From: JBFWIL01 sp050256015
Lineage (GTDB): Bacteria > Bacteroidota > Bacteroidia > Bacteroidales > Prolixibacteraceae
Assembly (NCBI GenBank): GCA_050256015.1
Contig: JBFWIL010000004.1
Coordinates: forward strand, 1-29,810
DNA length: 29,810 nt
Direction: 5' to 3'
The notes beneath the pieces were generated by a model, which ran no database searches, was not told the origin of the DNA, and worked only from the letters and a program-made list of their open reading frames with translations. The position numbers and the translations under genes are program-made. Of this stretch, positions 1 through 7,137 are shown piece by piece (within the stretch, counting starts at the first letter, position 1; each line of letters starts with the position of its first letter).

Positions 1-767
1 CCAATAGTTACCATCTGACCGTCTTCACCTGCTATGAAAACAATATTATTAACGACATCAGGATCAATTGATTTTTGACGGCTTAAAACCTTGATTTGTT
101 CACGAGCATTACGAATGGTACCGCCCGATATATCAAGGTTGTTGTTTGCAATAGCCTCCTGAATATCACTAAACGACAAACCATAACGACGCAATTGTGT
201 TTCCTCAACTTCAATGGCTAATTCTAAATTATCAGGTACACCACGTATAGTTACCTGTGAAATATATCCGGTTGCCAAAAAATCATCTTCAATCTTGTTT
301 GCCATTTCATTCAGCTCCAAAATATCATCATCTTTAGCCCGCAACGATATAAACATCGCTATATCTTTGTGCTTGCTTTTCGACACAATTGGCAACTCAG
401 CTCCAGATGGAAAATTAGAAATACCATCAACCGCATTTTTCACCTCGGTCAACAACTCATCCATATTATAACCATTCAATGCTGTAATGGTTACAGAAGC
501 AGAACCTTCACTCGATTTAGATTCAAATTCCTTAATTCCGGGAATACCCCGTATGCTGTTTTCGACCAAAGCAGTTATACCTTCGTCCATTTCTTTTGGA
601 GTAGCCCCTGGATAACTAACTGAGACAGATATTTCTTTTGATTCCACCAGGGGGAAAGTCGCCTTTCTCATATGCATAAATGAAATACCCCCCATTAAGA
701 TAACCACCAGTATTACCATTTTACCATAGAATGGGTATTTCACAAATTGTGCTAATATCTTCTTCAT
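1..767 (-). CDS. RND-family multidrug efflux permease, N-terminal part
   Basis: The minus strand reads openly from an ATG at 767 to the window edge, giving about 255 residues. It begins MKKILAQFVKYPFYGK and has one hydrophobic segment at about residues 16-32, followed by the periplasmic porter-domain pattern of AcrB/HAE-type pumps (ATFPLVES, VSYPGATPKEMDEG, a second stretch with GVPDNLELAIEV). In this family the protein is an inner-membrane proton-driven trimer that exports drugs or metabolites with a periplasmic adaptor and an outer-membrane channel. Its ATG overlaps the adaptor stop codon by four bases (ATGA), so the two are translationally coupled. The C-terminal three quarters lie outside the window. 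The substrate cannot be told from this fragment. The DNA is visibly AT-richer than the housekeeping genes to the right. Confidence 0.9.
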   Translation of the reverse strand, partial: MKKILAQFVKYPFYGKMVILVVILMGGISFMHMRKATFPLVESKEISVSVSYPGATPKEMDEGITALVENSIRGIPGIKEFESKSSEGSASVTITALNGYNMDELLTEVKNAVDGISNFPSGAELPIVSKSKHKDIAMFISLRAKDDDILELNEMANKIEDDFLATGYISQVTIRGVPDNLELAIEVEETQLRRYGLSFSDIQEAIANNNLDISGGTIRNAREQIKVLSRQKSIDPDVVNNIVFIAGEDGQMVTI

Positions 768-1864
768 CTTGCTTTATAATCAATTTCAGGGTTAACTGTA
801 GTCAGAGATTCTACAACGACTTCTGTACCATCTTCAAGTCCGTCAATAATAGTATAGTCCGCCATCTGACAAACAACATTCACTTTTACCGAAGTTAAAG
901 AAGTTCCCTCCAATTTGTAAACAGAGTTATCATCTAAAACAGCTTCACGGGGAATTTTATACCCCTGCACTGTCTCGCTCAGGAATTTTGCATTTACATA
1001 TTCGCCTTCCAGTAAATCTTTACCTGTGTATGTCAGATACACATTTACCGATTGTGTACTTTCATCTACAAAATTTGACAGTCTGGCAACAGTTGCTTCA
1101 AACGTATTTCCATTATCTTCCAATTCTACTTTATCTCCAATTTTAATCCATGCTAAATCAGAAGGAAACACAGGTACAACTACTTCCAACCTGTCAGTAC
1201 GGATAATGCTTGCTAATTCGGTTCCGGTAGTTGCTACCGAGCCAATTTCTTTTGAGACAGAAGTAAAACAACCATCAAACGGAGCTGTAACAATATAGCG
1301 ACTCAGTACAATTTCCTGTTCCTGTAGTTCGTAATAGCCCGACAATACATCATTGGCAGCTAAAAAGACTTTTTCTTTATTTGAATTAATTTTGGGTAAG
1401 TCCGGAAGCGGTTTCTCAACATCGATAGCATTGAAAAAACTCATCCATTTATCGTATTCATCAGGATAATCTACTTTGATATCAGGCAGCACCAAAGATA
1501 ATGTTTGCAAAAATGAGCTTTTATTAGCTTTTAAAGTGGCTTTTACATCATCGCTATAAATACGAATAATAACATCCCCTTTTTTGAAACTTTCACCTTC
1601 TTTAAACCGAACTTCTCCCTGCAAAATTTTACCACCTACCTCAGCAGAAAGTGAAACGTTATCGTAAGCACTAACACGCCCACTGTAAACCATATTGGTC
1701 TCTACATCATCAATTTTAACCTTGCCTGTTTTTACATAGATTACACTACGCAGACCGGCATCTTTTGACGGCATTTTTTTGGATGCCACCATATAACGGG
1801 TAAGCGCGACCGCTCCAATTAAAATCAATACGGCAAAGAAACCATAAATAAACCTACTCTTCAT
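764..1864 (-). CDS. RND efflux periplasmic adaptor (HlyD/AcrA family)
   Basis: 366 residues. An N-terminal membrane anchor spans about residues 7-25 without a lipobox cysteine. A biotinyl/lipoyl-like hairpin half follows (EVGGKILQGEV, FKEGESFKKGDVI), then a short helical hairpin, the second lipoyl half (YIVTAPFDGCFTSV), a beta-barrel domain and a membrane-proximal end (DGLEDGTEVVVESL). Adaptors of this family bridge the RND permease and a TolC-like channel. The gene comes first in the visible operon and overlaps the permease by four bases. No TolC-like gene lies upstream; instead a transposase relic ends 33 bases before the start codon, so the operon may have lost its upstream partner or channel. 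Family confidence is high; specificity is unknown. Confidence 0.9.
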   Translation of the reverse strand: MKSRFIYGFFAVLILIGAVALTRYMVASKKMPSKDAGLRSVIYVKTGKVKIDDVETNMVYSGRVSAYDNVSLSAEVGGKILQGEVRFKEGESFKKGDVIIRIYSDDVKATLKANKSSFLQTLSLVLPDIKVDYPDEYDKWMSFFNAIDVEKPLPDLPKINSNKEKVFLAANDVLSGYYELQEQEIVLSRYIVTAPFDGCFTSVSKEIGSVATTGTELASIIRTDRLEVVVPVFPSDLAWIKIGDKVELEDNGNTFEATVARLSNFVDESTQSVNVYLTYTGKDLLEGEYVNAKFLSETVQGYKIPREAVLDDNSVYKLEGTSLTSVKVNVVCQMADYTIIDGLEDGTEVVVESLTTVNPEIDYKAR

Positions 1865-1897
1865 TTTATTTTTATTATGTTTGATAAATTATTGTTT

Positions 1898-2191
1898 CTA
1901 GGAATTCAAAATCCTGCTTTTAATCCGAACCGGGATATTTTCCTTTAGACTTCGCCCAATGTCGGAAAGTTTAACATCTTTTGATGCCTGGATGCAAAAA
2001 ACCATTTCCCGTACAAGGCCTCTTTTGATAACACCAAGATCCTTGGAAATCACGGTAAAATTGCTTGAATGATCTGATCGTAAGACAATTTCAAGTATCC
2101 AACCGAAGGCCTTTTTTGTTTTTTCGATCAATTCACCCCAATAACTACCAACGGCAACGATCTTGACCAATTTTTGGAACCGCCCTTGCAC
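1898..2191 (-). pseudogene. Chimeric transposase relic (IS5-like C-terminal piece joined to an IS4/IS1380-like N-terminal piece)
   Basis: This minus-strand frame of 97 codons opens with GTG. Its first half reads SYWGELIEKTKKAFGW and EIVLRSDHSSNFTVISK, which I recognise as the region before the last catalytic Glu of IS5-type DDE transposases. Where the family has KRWVxER, this frame has KDLGVIKR, so the Trp and the catalytic Glu are lost. The second half (VREMVFCIQASKDVKLSDIG, then LKENIPV) instead resembles the N-terminus of another transposase group that normally starts with a helical, DNA-binding-like segment. The frame then stops. The reading frame upstream closes quickly, so neither element is complete. 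The family assignment is from memory of family patterns. Confidence 0.6.
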
Positions 2192-2200
2192 AAGGACGGT
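2179..2200. repeat. Short inverted repeat in the transposase-relic flank
   Basis: ACCGCCCTTG and CAAGGACGGT face each other across two bases, with 9 of 10 pairs matching. It sits at the outer edge of the transposase relic and overlaps its nominal start codon. It could be part of an old insertion-sequence end or a simple hairpin. The stretch from 2201 to 2440 shows nothing else firm apart from a weak ATCCG/CGGAT inverted repeat at 2350-2364. Confidence 0.35.
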
Positions 2201-2440
2201 CCGGATACTTGTGTATTGCCTTTAAGGGTTAATACAAAAATCGCTTTTGTTTGAACTGTTTATTTTATGAAAGACCTGCTGTTGGTTTAAGAAGAAGGTT
2301 TCCCTTAATGTTCCCTGATTTGATTGGACATCTGTGTTAACAAGAAGTAATCCGAATTACGGATACAAGTTGTTCCTGACTATACAAAAGCTGTGGTCAT
2401 CTTTTGTAGTGAACGCAATATTTATTTCTGTTCATTCTAT

Positions 2441-2448
2441 TACCTTTG
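2441..2448 (+). promoter_or_regulatory. Bacteroidota -7 promoter element for the TPR/LuxR regulator
   Basis: TACCTTTG matches the TAnnTTTG consensus and lies 20 bases before the ATG at 2469. No good -33 TTTG is seen at the usual spacing. The element lies inside the longer open frame that begins at 2334, which argues that translation starts at 2469. Confidence 0.5.
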
Positions 2449-2468
2449 AAGAAGAAAAATTGTTCGAA

Positions 2469-4034
2469 ATGTACCGGAAAAAGCTATATCTGATCCTGAT
2501 CTGTGCCTTGCTTTTGGGCATTTCCTGTGCCAGGCAATCCCGGAAGGCCGGCAGGATTTTGAAAGAGGCAGAGACGATCGTCGAACAACATCCGGACAGC
2601 GCCCTGTTTTTGCTGGACCCGGTCCGGCATCCTCAAAATCTGGGGGAAAAGCAGCGTTGTCATTATCTCCTTTTACAGGTACAGGCAAAGGATAAAAGTT
2701 GCCGGGAGATAACTTCCGATACGCTAATTTTCAACGTAAAAGATTACTATATAAAGAACAGGGATTTAAGGAGGGCTGCTTTATCCGCTTATTATTGCGG
2801 GCGGGTACTGTATGAGCAAAAGCGGTATGAAAAGGCTTTGCAGGCTTACCTGGATGCTGAAAATCTTTCCAAACAAAAGAATAACGATAATAATTTAAAA
2901 GGGCTGATCCGGAGTTCCATTGGTGATGTCTATTATAAACAACTTTTGGAAGATGAAGCGGTCTCCCGGTATAAACAGGCGAACCGGTATTTTCATCAGG
3001 CGGAGAACCACAGAAATGAGATCATCACGTTCAATCTGACCGGGAATTGTTTCCTGATGCAGGAAGAACGCGACAGCGCTTTTATTTATTATCTTAAGGG
3101 TTTGGCATTGGCCGATCAATACTTCCCTGTCGATTCGCCGGAACAGGCACGGTTATACTGCAACCTGGCCAACGTTTTTAAGGAGGAGGGTCAAAATGAT
3201 TCAGCCCGGTACTATATTGAACAATCTTTAGCCAGGTTGCCTGAAGGAAAAGACAGCTATCTTACCGCGAATATTTATAAAATATGGTCAAAGATTGACG
3301 CGGAAGATGAAAATTACCGGGCAGCGTTGGATCATCATAAGCTGTACAGTAAATACCTTTCATCCATCCTGGACGAAAATAAAAGCAGGGCTGTTCTGGA
3401 GGTTCAAAAGAAGTACGATTTTCAGCTCATTCAGAACAGGAATGCTCAGCTTTTGATTGACCGGCAACGAATTTTCCTGATTGCTTTATGTCTGTTTCTG
3501 GTAATTGTTGTTTCGTTTTTCTTTTTTTACAGGCGGTCGATGGAAAGGAAAAAGGAAATGCTGGAAGCCGAACAAAAGATTTACCGGCTGAAGGAACTGG
3601 CTCGAGGCTTTAATGAGAAGGAAAATATTTTTAGGAACATCTTACTCCGGCATTTCGGGATCTTAAAAAAAGTTGCCCTGCTGGAGGGGTACCTCAAGGA
3701 TGATGAAAAAAAGCAGGGACAGCATTTGCTCAAAAAATTCAATGAGATCGTTTACGGACAGGAAGAGCTGGATTGGGATCTGTTATACCGCACGATGAAT
3801 GATTTGAGTGATGGTTTTTTTGAGCGGTTAAGAAAGGCATTTCCGCAGCTTGATGAATCGGAGTTCCGGATCTGCTGCTTATCCTATGCCGAATTGACCA
3901 ATACCGAGATCGGTATCATGCTGAAATACAGTACGAACACCATCCAGACGAAAAAAACTTCGATCCGGAAGAAGCTTGGTATAAAAACCTTCGGAAATAT
4001 CCATGATTTTTTGGATGAGAAAGTAAAAAACTGA
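2469..4034 (+). CDS. Membrane-anchored TPR regulator with C-terminal LuxR-like HTH
   Basis: 521 residues from the ATG at 2469. That start was chosen because a signal sequence and lipobox-like LGISC begin there and a TAnnTTTG element sits just upstream; the open frame extends back to 2334. The body holds tetratricopeptide-type helices (for example AALSAYYCGRVLYEQKRYEK), then a transmembrane helix at about 334-354, a charged coiled-coil-like linker, and a C-terminal helix-turn-helix at about 461-515 with CLSYAELTNTEIGIMLKYS and NTIQTKKTSIRKKLGI. Proteins with this layout are common in Bacteroidota, where an outer sensor region is joined across the membrane to a cytoplasmic DNA-binding domain. 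The HTH has the LuxR/GerE recognition-helix pattern. The three lipoprotein genes downstream are likely targets, which is inference from position and from the repeated box at 4067-4148. Confidence 0.8.
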   Translation: MYRKKLYLILICALLLGISCARQSRKAGRILKEAETIVEQHPDSALFLLDPVRHPQNLGEKQRCHYLLLQVQAKDKSCREITSDTLIFNVKDYYIKNRDLRRAALSAYYCGRVLYEQKRYEKALQAYLDAENLSKQKNNDNNLKGLIRSSIGDVYYKQLLEDEAVSRYKQANRYFHQAENHRNEIITFNLTGNCFLMQEERDSAFIYYLKGLALADQYFPVDSPEQARLYCNLANVFKEEGQNDSARYYIEQSLARLPEGKDSYLTANIYKIWSKIDAEDENYRAALDHHKLYSKYLSSILDENKSRAVLEVQKKYDFQLIQNRNAQLLIDRQRIFLIALCLFLVIVVSFFFFYRRSMERKKEMLEAEQKIYRLKELARGFNEKENIFRNILLRHFGILKKVALLEGYLKDDEKKQGQHLLKKFNEIVYGQEELDWDLLYRTMNDLSDGFFERLRKAFPQLDESEFRICCLSYAELTNTEIGIMLKYSTNTIQTKKTSIRKKLGIKTFGNIHDFLDEKVKN

Positions 4035-4066
4035 CCATATTTTACAATAAGATAAATTTTTTGCGA

Positions 4067-4148
4067 ACAAAAACCAATATCGGCAAAAGAGTAAATATCA
4101 TAATTTCAGTTAATTAAGATATTATTGCCGGACAAAAACCAATATCGG
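4067..4148. repeat. Two direct copies of a 17-base near-palindromic box (candidate operators)
   Basis: ACAAAAACCAATATCGG occurs exactly at 4067-4083 and again at 4132-4148, 65 bases apart. The core CCAATATCGG is close to its own reverse complement. Sequence before each copy is also alike (a GATA, T-rich, GC step pattern), and each copy is followed about 18-22 bases later by AATTTCAGT (4102-4110 and 4171-4179). This looks like a repeated binding site or a decayed tandem duplication of roughly 67 bases. Confidence 0.6.
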
Positions 4149-4160
4149 AGTTATCACCCG

Positions 4161-4191
4161 TTGCTATTTGAATTTCAGTAAAGTAATTTTA
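4161..4191 (+). promoter_or_regulatory. Candidate promoter of the lipoprotein cluster
   Basis: TTG at 4161-4163, a 20-base spacer, then TAATTTTA at 4184-4191, one mismatch from TAnnTTTG. It lies just downstream of the second repeated box. If transcription starts near 4198, the boxes are centred roughly 58 and 123 bases upstream, as for activator sites. This is inference from motif geometry only. Confidence 0.35.
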
Positions 4192-4281
4192 ATGTCATTA
4201 TACGGCTGCGAGGATTAAATTGACGGTTCAGGAGAATTTATCCTTTCTGTTGCAGTAAGAGATTAATTAAAATTAATCATT

Positions 4282-5211
4282 ATGAAAATAAAAAACTTTT
4301 GTTATTTATTGTGTCTGGCTTTATTTTTAAGTTGCCAGGAAAATGAGTTTGAAGAGGAAGATGTAGCTGCAACAAATACAATTGCGGCTGATCACCTGCA
4401 AATCATAAGAAATGGTAATATGCTTGCATTTGATTCCATTTCCAGTAATGTTCCTACAAAGAACCCGGGAGACTTCGAGTCCATGTATGATGCGTACCTT
4501 CAATTAATGGACGCTGCTGTGTCCGACGATTCTGTTGCGTATGAGCAAATACTTCAGCAATATCCTAAAATTTTTGTGCCTGCAGACGACGGTTACCATG
4601 ATCTCATAATCAGCGATTATGGGCTTGCTTCGAAATTAAGTACAGCAGGGGCGGTACAGGTAAGCGATACCGTTTATATTTTCGAGGAAGATGCTATATA
4701 CAAATATGGTATTGCCGGGGAATATAAACTGTTATCTACTTATGTTAGGAATAAGCCCCTTACAAGAGACGGGATTATCATTCAGGAAATAGGTTATAAT
4801 TATACCTTTGACCGTTACCGGGTATCCGGAGAAAGGAGTGTTGTAATAAAAATTTTTATTGAAGCCTACGGTGATTACGGTGTGTCGTTTGGCGGGCATT
4901 CGAGATACTACAAGGGATCATCGGGCAACTGGAAAATACACAGAGGAGATAACAGTATAGAATTTTCCTACCGTTATTTTGAATATTATGTTCGGAATGG
5001 ATATGGCAAATTCAGAGAAATTTCTAATGGGCCTTACCGCAGTAATACACGAAACGTGGTTAACCTGACTGCTTCAGAAAATGTGAATGATGTTAATACG
5101 GAATCAAGCTTTAACCTGAGAGACCCGGTCGTTAAATACTGGAGAAATTCCGATTATTCAGGAGATCCTGTAACGTTTGAATACCCGGATCCTGAAGGCC
5201 GGGTTGATTGA
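4282..5211 (+). CDS. Lipoprotein of unknown function, DUF4848-like
   Basis: 309 residues. The N-terminal signal ends in a lipobox (LALFLSCQEN), which predicts a lipid-anchored envelope protein. After an acidic linker comes a helical stretch (SMYDAYLQLMDAAV) and LQQYPKIFVPADDGY, then GLASKLSTAGAVQVSDTVYI. This order faintly recalls the DUF4848-type Bacteroidota lipoproteins, where a helical segment precedes a short beta motif, but the match is from memory and weak. The C-terminal half is rich in Tyr, Arg and Ser and looks beta-stranded. It is the first gene after the TPR/LuxR regulator, with an intervening region that holds repeated boxes. No enzymatic motif was seen. Confidence 0.7.
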   Translation: MKIKNFCYLLCLALFLSCQENEFEEEDVAATNTIAADHLQIIRNGNMLAFDSISSNVPTKNPGDFESMYDAYLQLMDAAVSDDSVAYEQILQQYPKIFVPADDGYHDLIISDYGLASKLSTAGAVQVSDTVYIFEEDAIYKYGIAGEYKLLSTYVRNKPLTRDGIIIQEIGYNYTFDRYRVSGERSVVIKIFIEAYGDYGVSFGGHSRYYKGSSGNWKIHRGDNSIEFSYRYFEYYVRNGYGKFREISNGPYRSNTRNVVNLTASENVNDVNTESSFNLRDPVVKYWRNSDYSGDPVTFEYPDPEGRVD

Positions 5212-5280
5212 TAAATTTCACGAAAAGCTAAGAAATTAAAATCCGGTATTGTTTAGATTGATTAATTTATAAAACCATTG

Positions 5281-5730
5281 ATGATGAAAATTTATAATCA
5301 GTTGTTATCCAGTGTGATTAGTGTGGTATTTTTGTCAATGATCCTGTTTGCCTGCGACGACGATCATGAAACGGAAGTTCTTGATCGGTTCTTTTTGGAA
5401 GGAGGGATCACGCTCTCGTCCGCGAAAGATTCGGCTGAGCTGAAAGTAAACAATCAATTCTCCAACTTTCTTTACATTTATGATATTCAGAATAAAAAAG
5501 ACACGACCTTCCTTAGCCCGTTCAACATTACCATGTCACAGAAATCTTACGTTGGCTCCTGGTACAAGATCGTTAAGCAGATGGATGGATGGAAAATTGA
5601 ATCGTTAAAAGTATATGCCGACGAAAATACAACCGGCATGCTAAGGGATTTGATCATTACCGTAGAGCGAATAGATGCCAATACCGTCCAGACGGTAGTC
5701 TTCAGGCAGGAAGCCGGATCCGTTAACTGA
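5281..5730 (+). CDS. Small lipoprotein with a BACON-like domain
   Basis: 149 residues from the ATG at 5281 (a TTG at 5278 and a second ATG at 5284 are in frame). The signal peptide ends in MILFACDDDH, a lipobox followed by Asp residues. The single domain after it has the pattern W-Y-x-I ... LKVYADENTTGMLRD, then LIITVERID and VVFRQEAG. In BACON and related Ig-like domains this is the run of strand, Asn-rich turn, Arg, strand and final Gln. Such domains in Bacteroidota surface proteins are often linked to glycan or host-surface binding. The gene follows the first lipoprotein by 69 bases and is probably co-transcribed. Function is not known. Confidence 0.7.
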   Translation: MMKIYNQLLSSVISVVFLSMILFACDDDHETEVLDRFFLEGGITLSSAKDSAELKVNNQFSNFLYIYDIQNKKDTTFLSPFNITMSQKSYVGSWYKIVKQMDGWKIESLKVYADENTTGMLRDLIITVERIDANTVQTVVFRQEAGSVN

Positions 5731-5764
5731 ACTGTCCGTAACCTGGAAAGGAATTGCCGGGTTG

Positions 5765-5810
5765 TTTTGCAGGGGATTCCTGATTCAAGCTGCAGGAATT
5801 CCCTGCAAGA
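5765..5810. repeat. Long imperfect inverted repeat
   Basis: Arms 5767-5782 and 5793-5808 (TTGCAGGGGATTCCTG against CAGGAATTCCCTGCAA) match at 15 of 16 positions around a 10-base loop. No T-tract follows on either strand. It stands in a 284-base gap (5731-6014) that has no other gene. It may end transcription of the second lipoprotein, protect an mRNA 3' end, or be a small repeat element. Confidence 0.6.
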
Positions 5811-5971
5811 TGATCCCCTGTTGCCATTCGTCCGGTATCGGGGGTTAAGGAGCGAGACTGTCGTAAGAAATTTATGCGTATGAAACGAGCCATAAAAGCC
5901 ACGGCTTTCGCCCAAGAAAATGTTTATTGGTGAGTTCCATACCGTTGGTAAGCGTCTCAGTGTGATGACGT

Positions 5972-6014
5972 GTGATACGCAGATTGCAGTTGGTTAAATT
6001 GAAAAAATAAACGT
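5972..6014 (+). promoter_or_regulatory. Leader shared with cobT
   Basis: The 43 bases before the ATG at 6015 align without gaps to 15611-15653 before cobT, with about 32 identities. They include ATTGCAG, then AATTGAAAAAATAAAC at the same distance from each start codon. It may be a shared translation-initiation leader. No TAnnTTTG element is clear here. Confidence 0.45.
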
Positions 6015-6824
6015 ATGAAAAGACCAGATTTATATTGTTTATTCCTGATGGTTGTATTGCTTTCCTTATTTTATGGATGTGACGATGATGAAAGCAGCGG
6101 CGAAAATATGATGAAAATATACCTCGGGAATCCCGAAAATGAATACCTTTTAACAAACGAAGATGAACTGACTCTGCGGGTAAGGGATAGCCTGATCCTG
6201 GTCATAAGGGGAGGAATACCTGTTGAGGGATCGTCGCGGGGCGATTATATCGTGATTGTCAGTCAAAAGCTGACGGTCAAATCGGCAGAAGGATATGAAA
6301 ACGGTTACCTGATCATTGCCAATGAAGCGGGATCATCAAAAATTGCAGTAGAAGATGATTCATCGCAGGGACTTGCTATTATCAATGTTAATGTTGTCAA
6401 TATAAAAAAGGCGTATAACGTAACGGATACTTATACCGATATTGATGTTGAAGATGAAACGCTGCGGGAACAGATGGAAGCTGAGGTTAACGAACGTTTT
6501 TTCCCTTACAGTACCTATGTGATGGAGTACATGAATTACGACGAACCCAAAGGAGGGTTACTGGCCATCGAGATTCCCAAAATTTATACCCCGGCCGATA
6601 CCATTGATGGAACGTTTAAAGAAGTAACCGTTTCCGGTTATACCCACTTTATCCTGCAGTATGATGATCAAACCGTTGATTTTAAATTCGAAAGCGATCC
6701 GGAAGAAAAACGCCAGGGGTATCTTATTGAAGACCTTACCGGAAAATATCAGAAAAAATATCCGGACAAGGTTGTCAATAAAGTACATGCGGTTAATGCA
6801 GTATGGATTGTTTCGAAAAGCTGA
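6015..6824 (+). CDS. Lipoprotein of unknown function
   Basis: 269 residues with a signal peptide and lipobox (LLSLFYGCDDDES), the same Cys-Asp-Asp-Asp pattern as the second lipoprotein. The N-terminal third has short strands (ELTLRVRDSLILVIRGG, DYIVIVSQKLTVKS, GYLIIANEAGSSKIAV, GLAIINVNVV), which look like an Ig-like beta sandwich. The rest is acidic with EDETLREQMEAEVNERF and LAIEIPKIYTPADTIDG. No family was recognised. It is the third lipoprotein of the cluster and is separated from the second by a 284-base gap, so it may have its own transcript. An envelope location is inferred from the lipobox. Confidence 0.7.
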   Translation: MKRPDLYCLFLMVVLLSLFYGCDDDESSGENMMKIYLGNPENEYLLTNEDELTLRVRDSLILVIRGGIPVEGSSRGDYIVIVSQKLTVKSAEGYENGYLIIANEAGSSKIAVEDDSSQGLAIINVNVVNIKKAYNVTDTYTDIDVEDETLREQMEAEVNERFFPYSTYVMEYMNYDEPKGGLLAIEIPKIYTPADTIDGTFKEVTVSGYTHFILQYDDQTVDFKFESDPEEKRQGYLIEDLTGKYQKKYPDKVVNKVHAVNAVWIVSKS

Positions 6825-6931
6825 ATAATGTTGTTATCGTTTTATTTATGCTAATAATATATCTGGCGTTTACTTAAAAGTTGTGACTGACCACCCGACC
6901 CCCACCCCTAATTTTTTGAAGTATTATTTCA

Positions 6932-6969
6932 GAAAGTAAAAGAACCGCCTTGGCGTACAAGAGCGGTTC
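6932..6969 (-). terminator. Intrinsic terminator, minus strand
   Basis: Read on the minus strand, GAACCGC-T-CTTG pairs with CAAG-GCGGTTC around a five-base loop with one bulged base, and TTTTACTTTC follows. It would end transcripts from the metG side. In the other direction it is preceded by an A-rich run and has no T-tract. Confidence 0.65.
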
Positions 6970-7060
6970 AGGTATGTTGGGTAAGCCGCCGACCCGTTCC
7001 GGTTTCCCGAACAGTACTGCAGCTTACGGAAGCGTGCCGGCCCCAGGCCTGCACGACTGT
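6932..7060 (-). ncRNA. Candidate structured RNA or 3' UTR element
   Basis: On the minus strand this GC-rich non-coding stretch can fold into an outer stem (7022-7027 with 6981-6986, GTAAGC/GCTTAC) around an inner hairpin (GTTC/GAAC at 6996-7012 with a GAAA loop), and it ends in a strong intrinsic terminator. It lies between convergent genes, and no open frame explains it. No TAnnTTTG element was found at its 5' side, so it may be the 3' untranslated end of the metG transcript instead. I could not match it to SRP, 6S or RNase P RNA. The plus-strand part 6825-6931 shows nothing else. Confidence 0.35.
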
Positions 7061-7093
7061 CTTTGAGCGAAGCGTTATGTGCTATGAGCCGTG

Positions 7094-7118
7094 AGCTTTG
7101 ATCTTTCTACTCAAAGCT
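7094..7118. repeat. Small hairpin after metG
   Basis: AGCTTTGA and TCAAAGCT form a perfect 8-base stem around a 9-base loop, 20 bases after the metG stop codon. No T-tract follows on the minus strand, so it is more likely an mRNA end-protecting hairpin than a terminator. Confidence 0.4.
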
Positions 7119-7137
7119 GACAGCTATCAGTTCATCG

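Noticed and set aside
6932..7060. SRP RNA, 6S RNA or a tRNA in the metG downstream gap
   Set aside because: The SRP domain IV signature, a 6S-type closing stem and a cloverleaf were looked for and not found; only a generic structured segment is supported.
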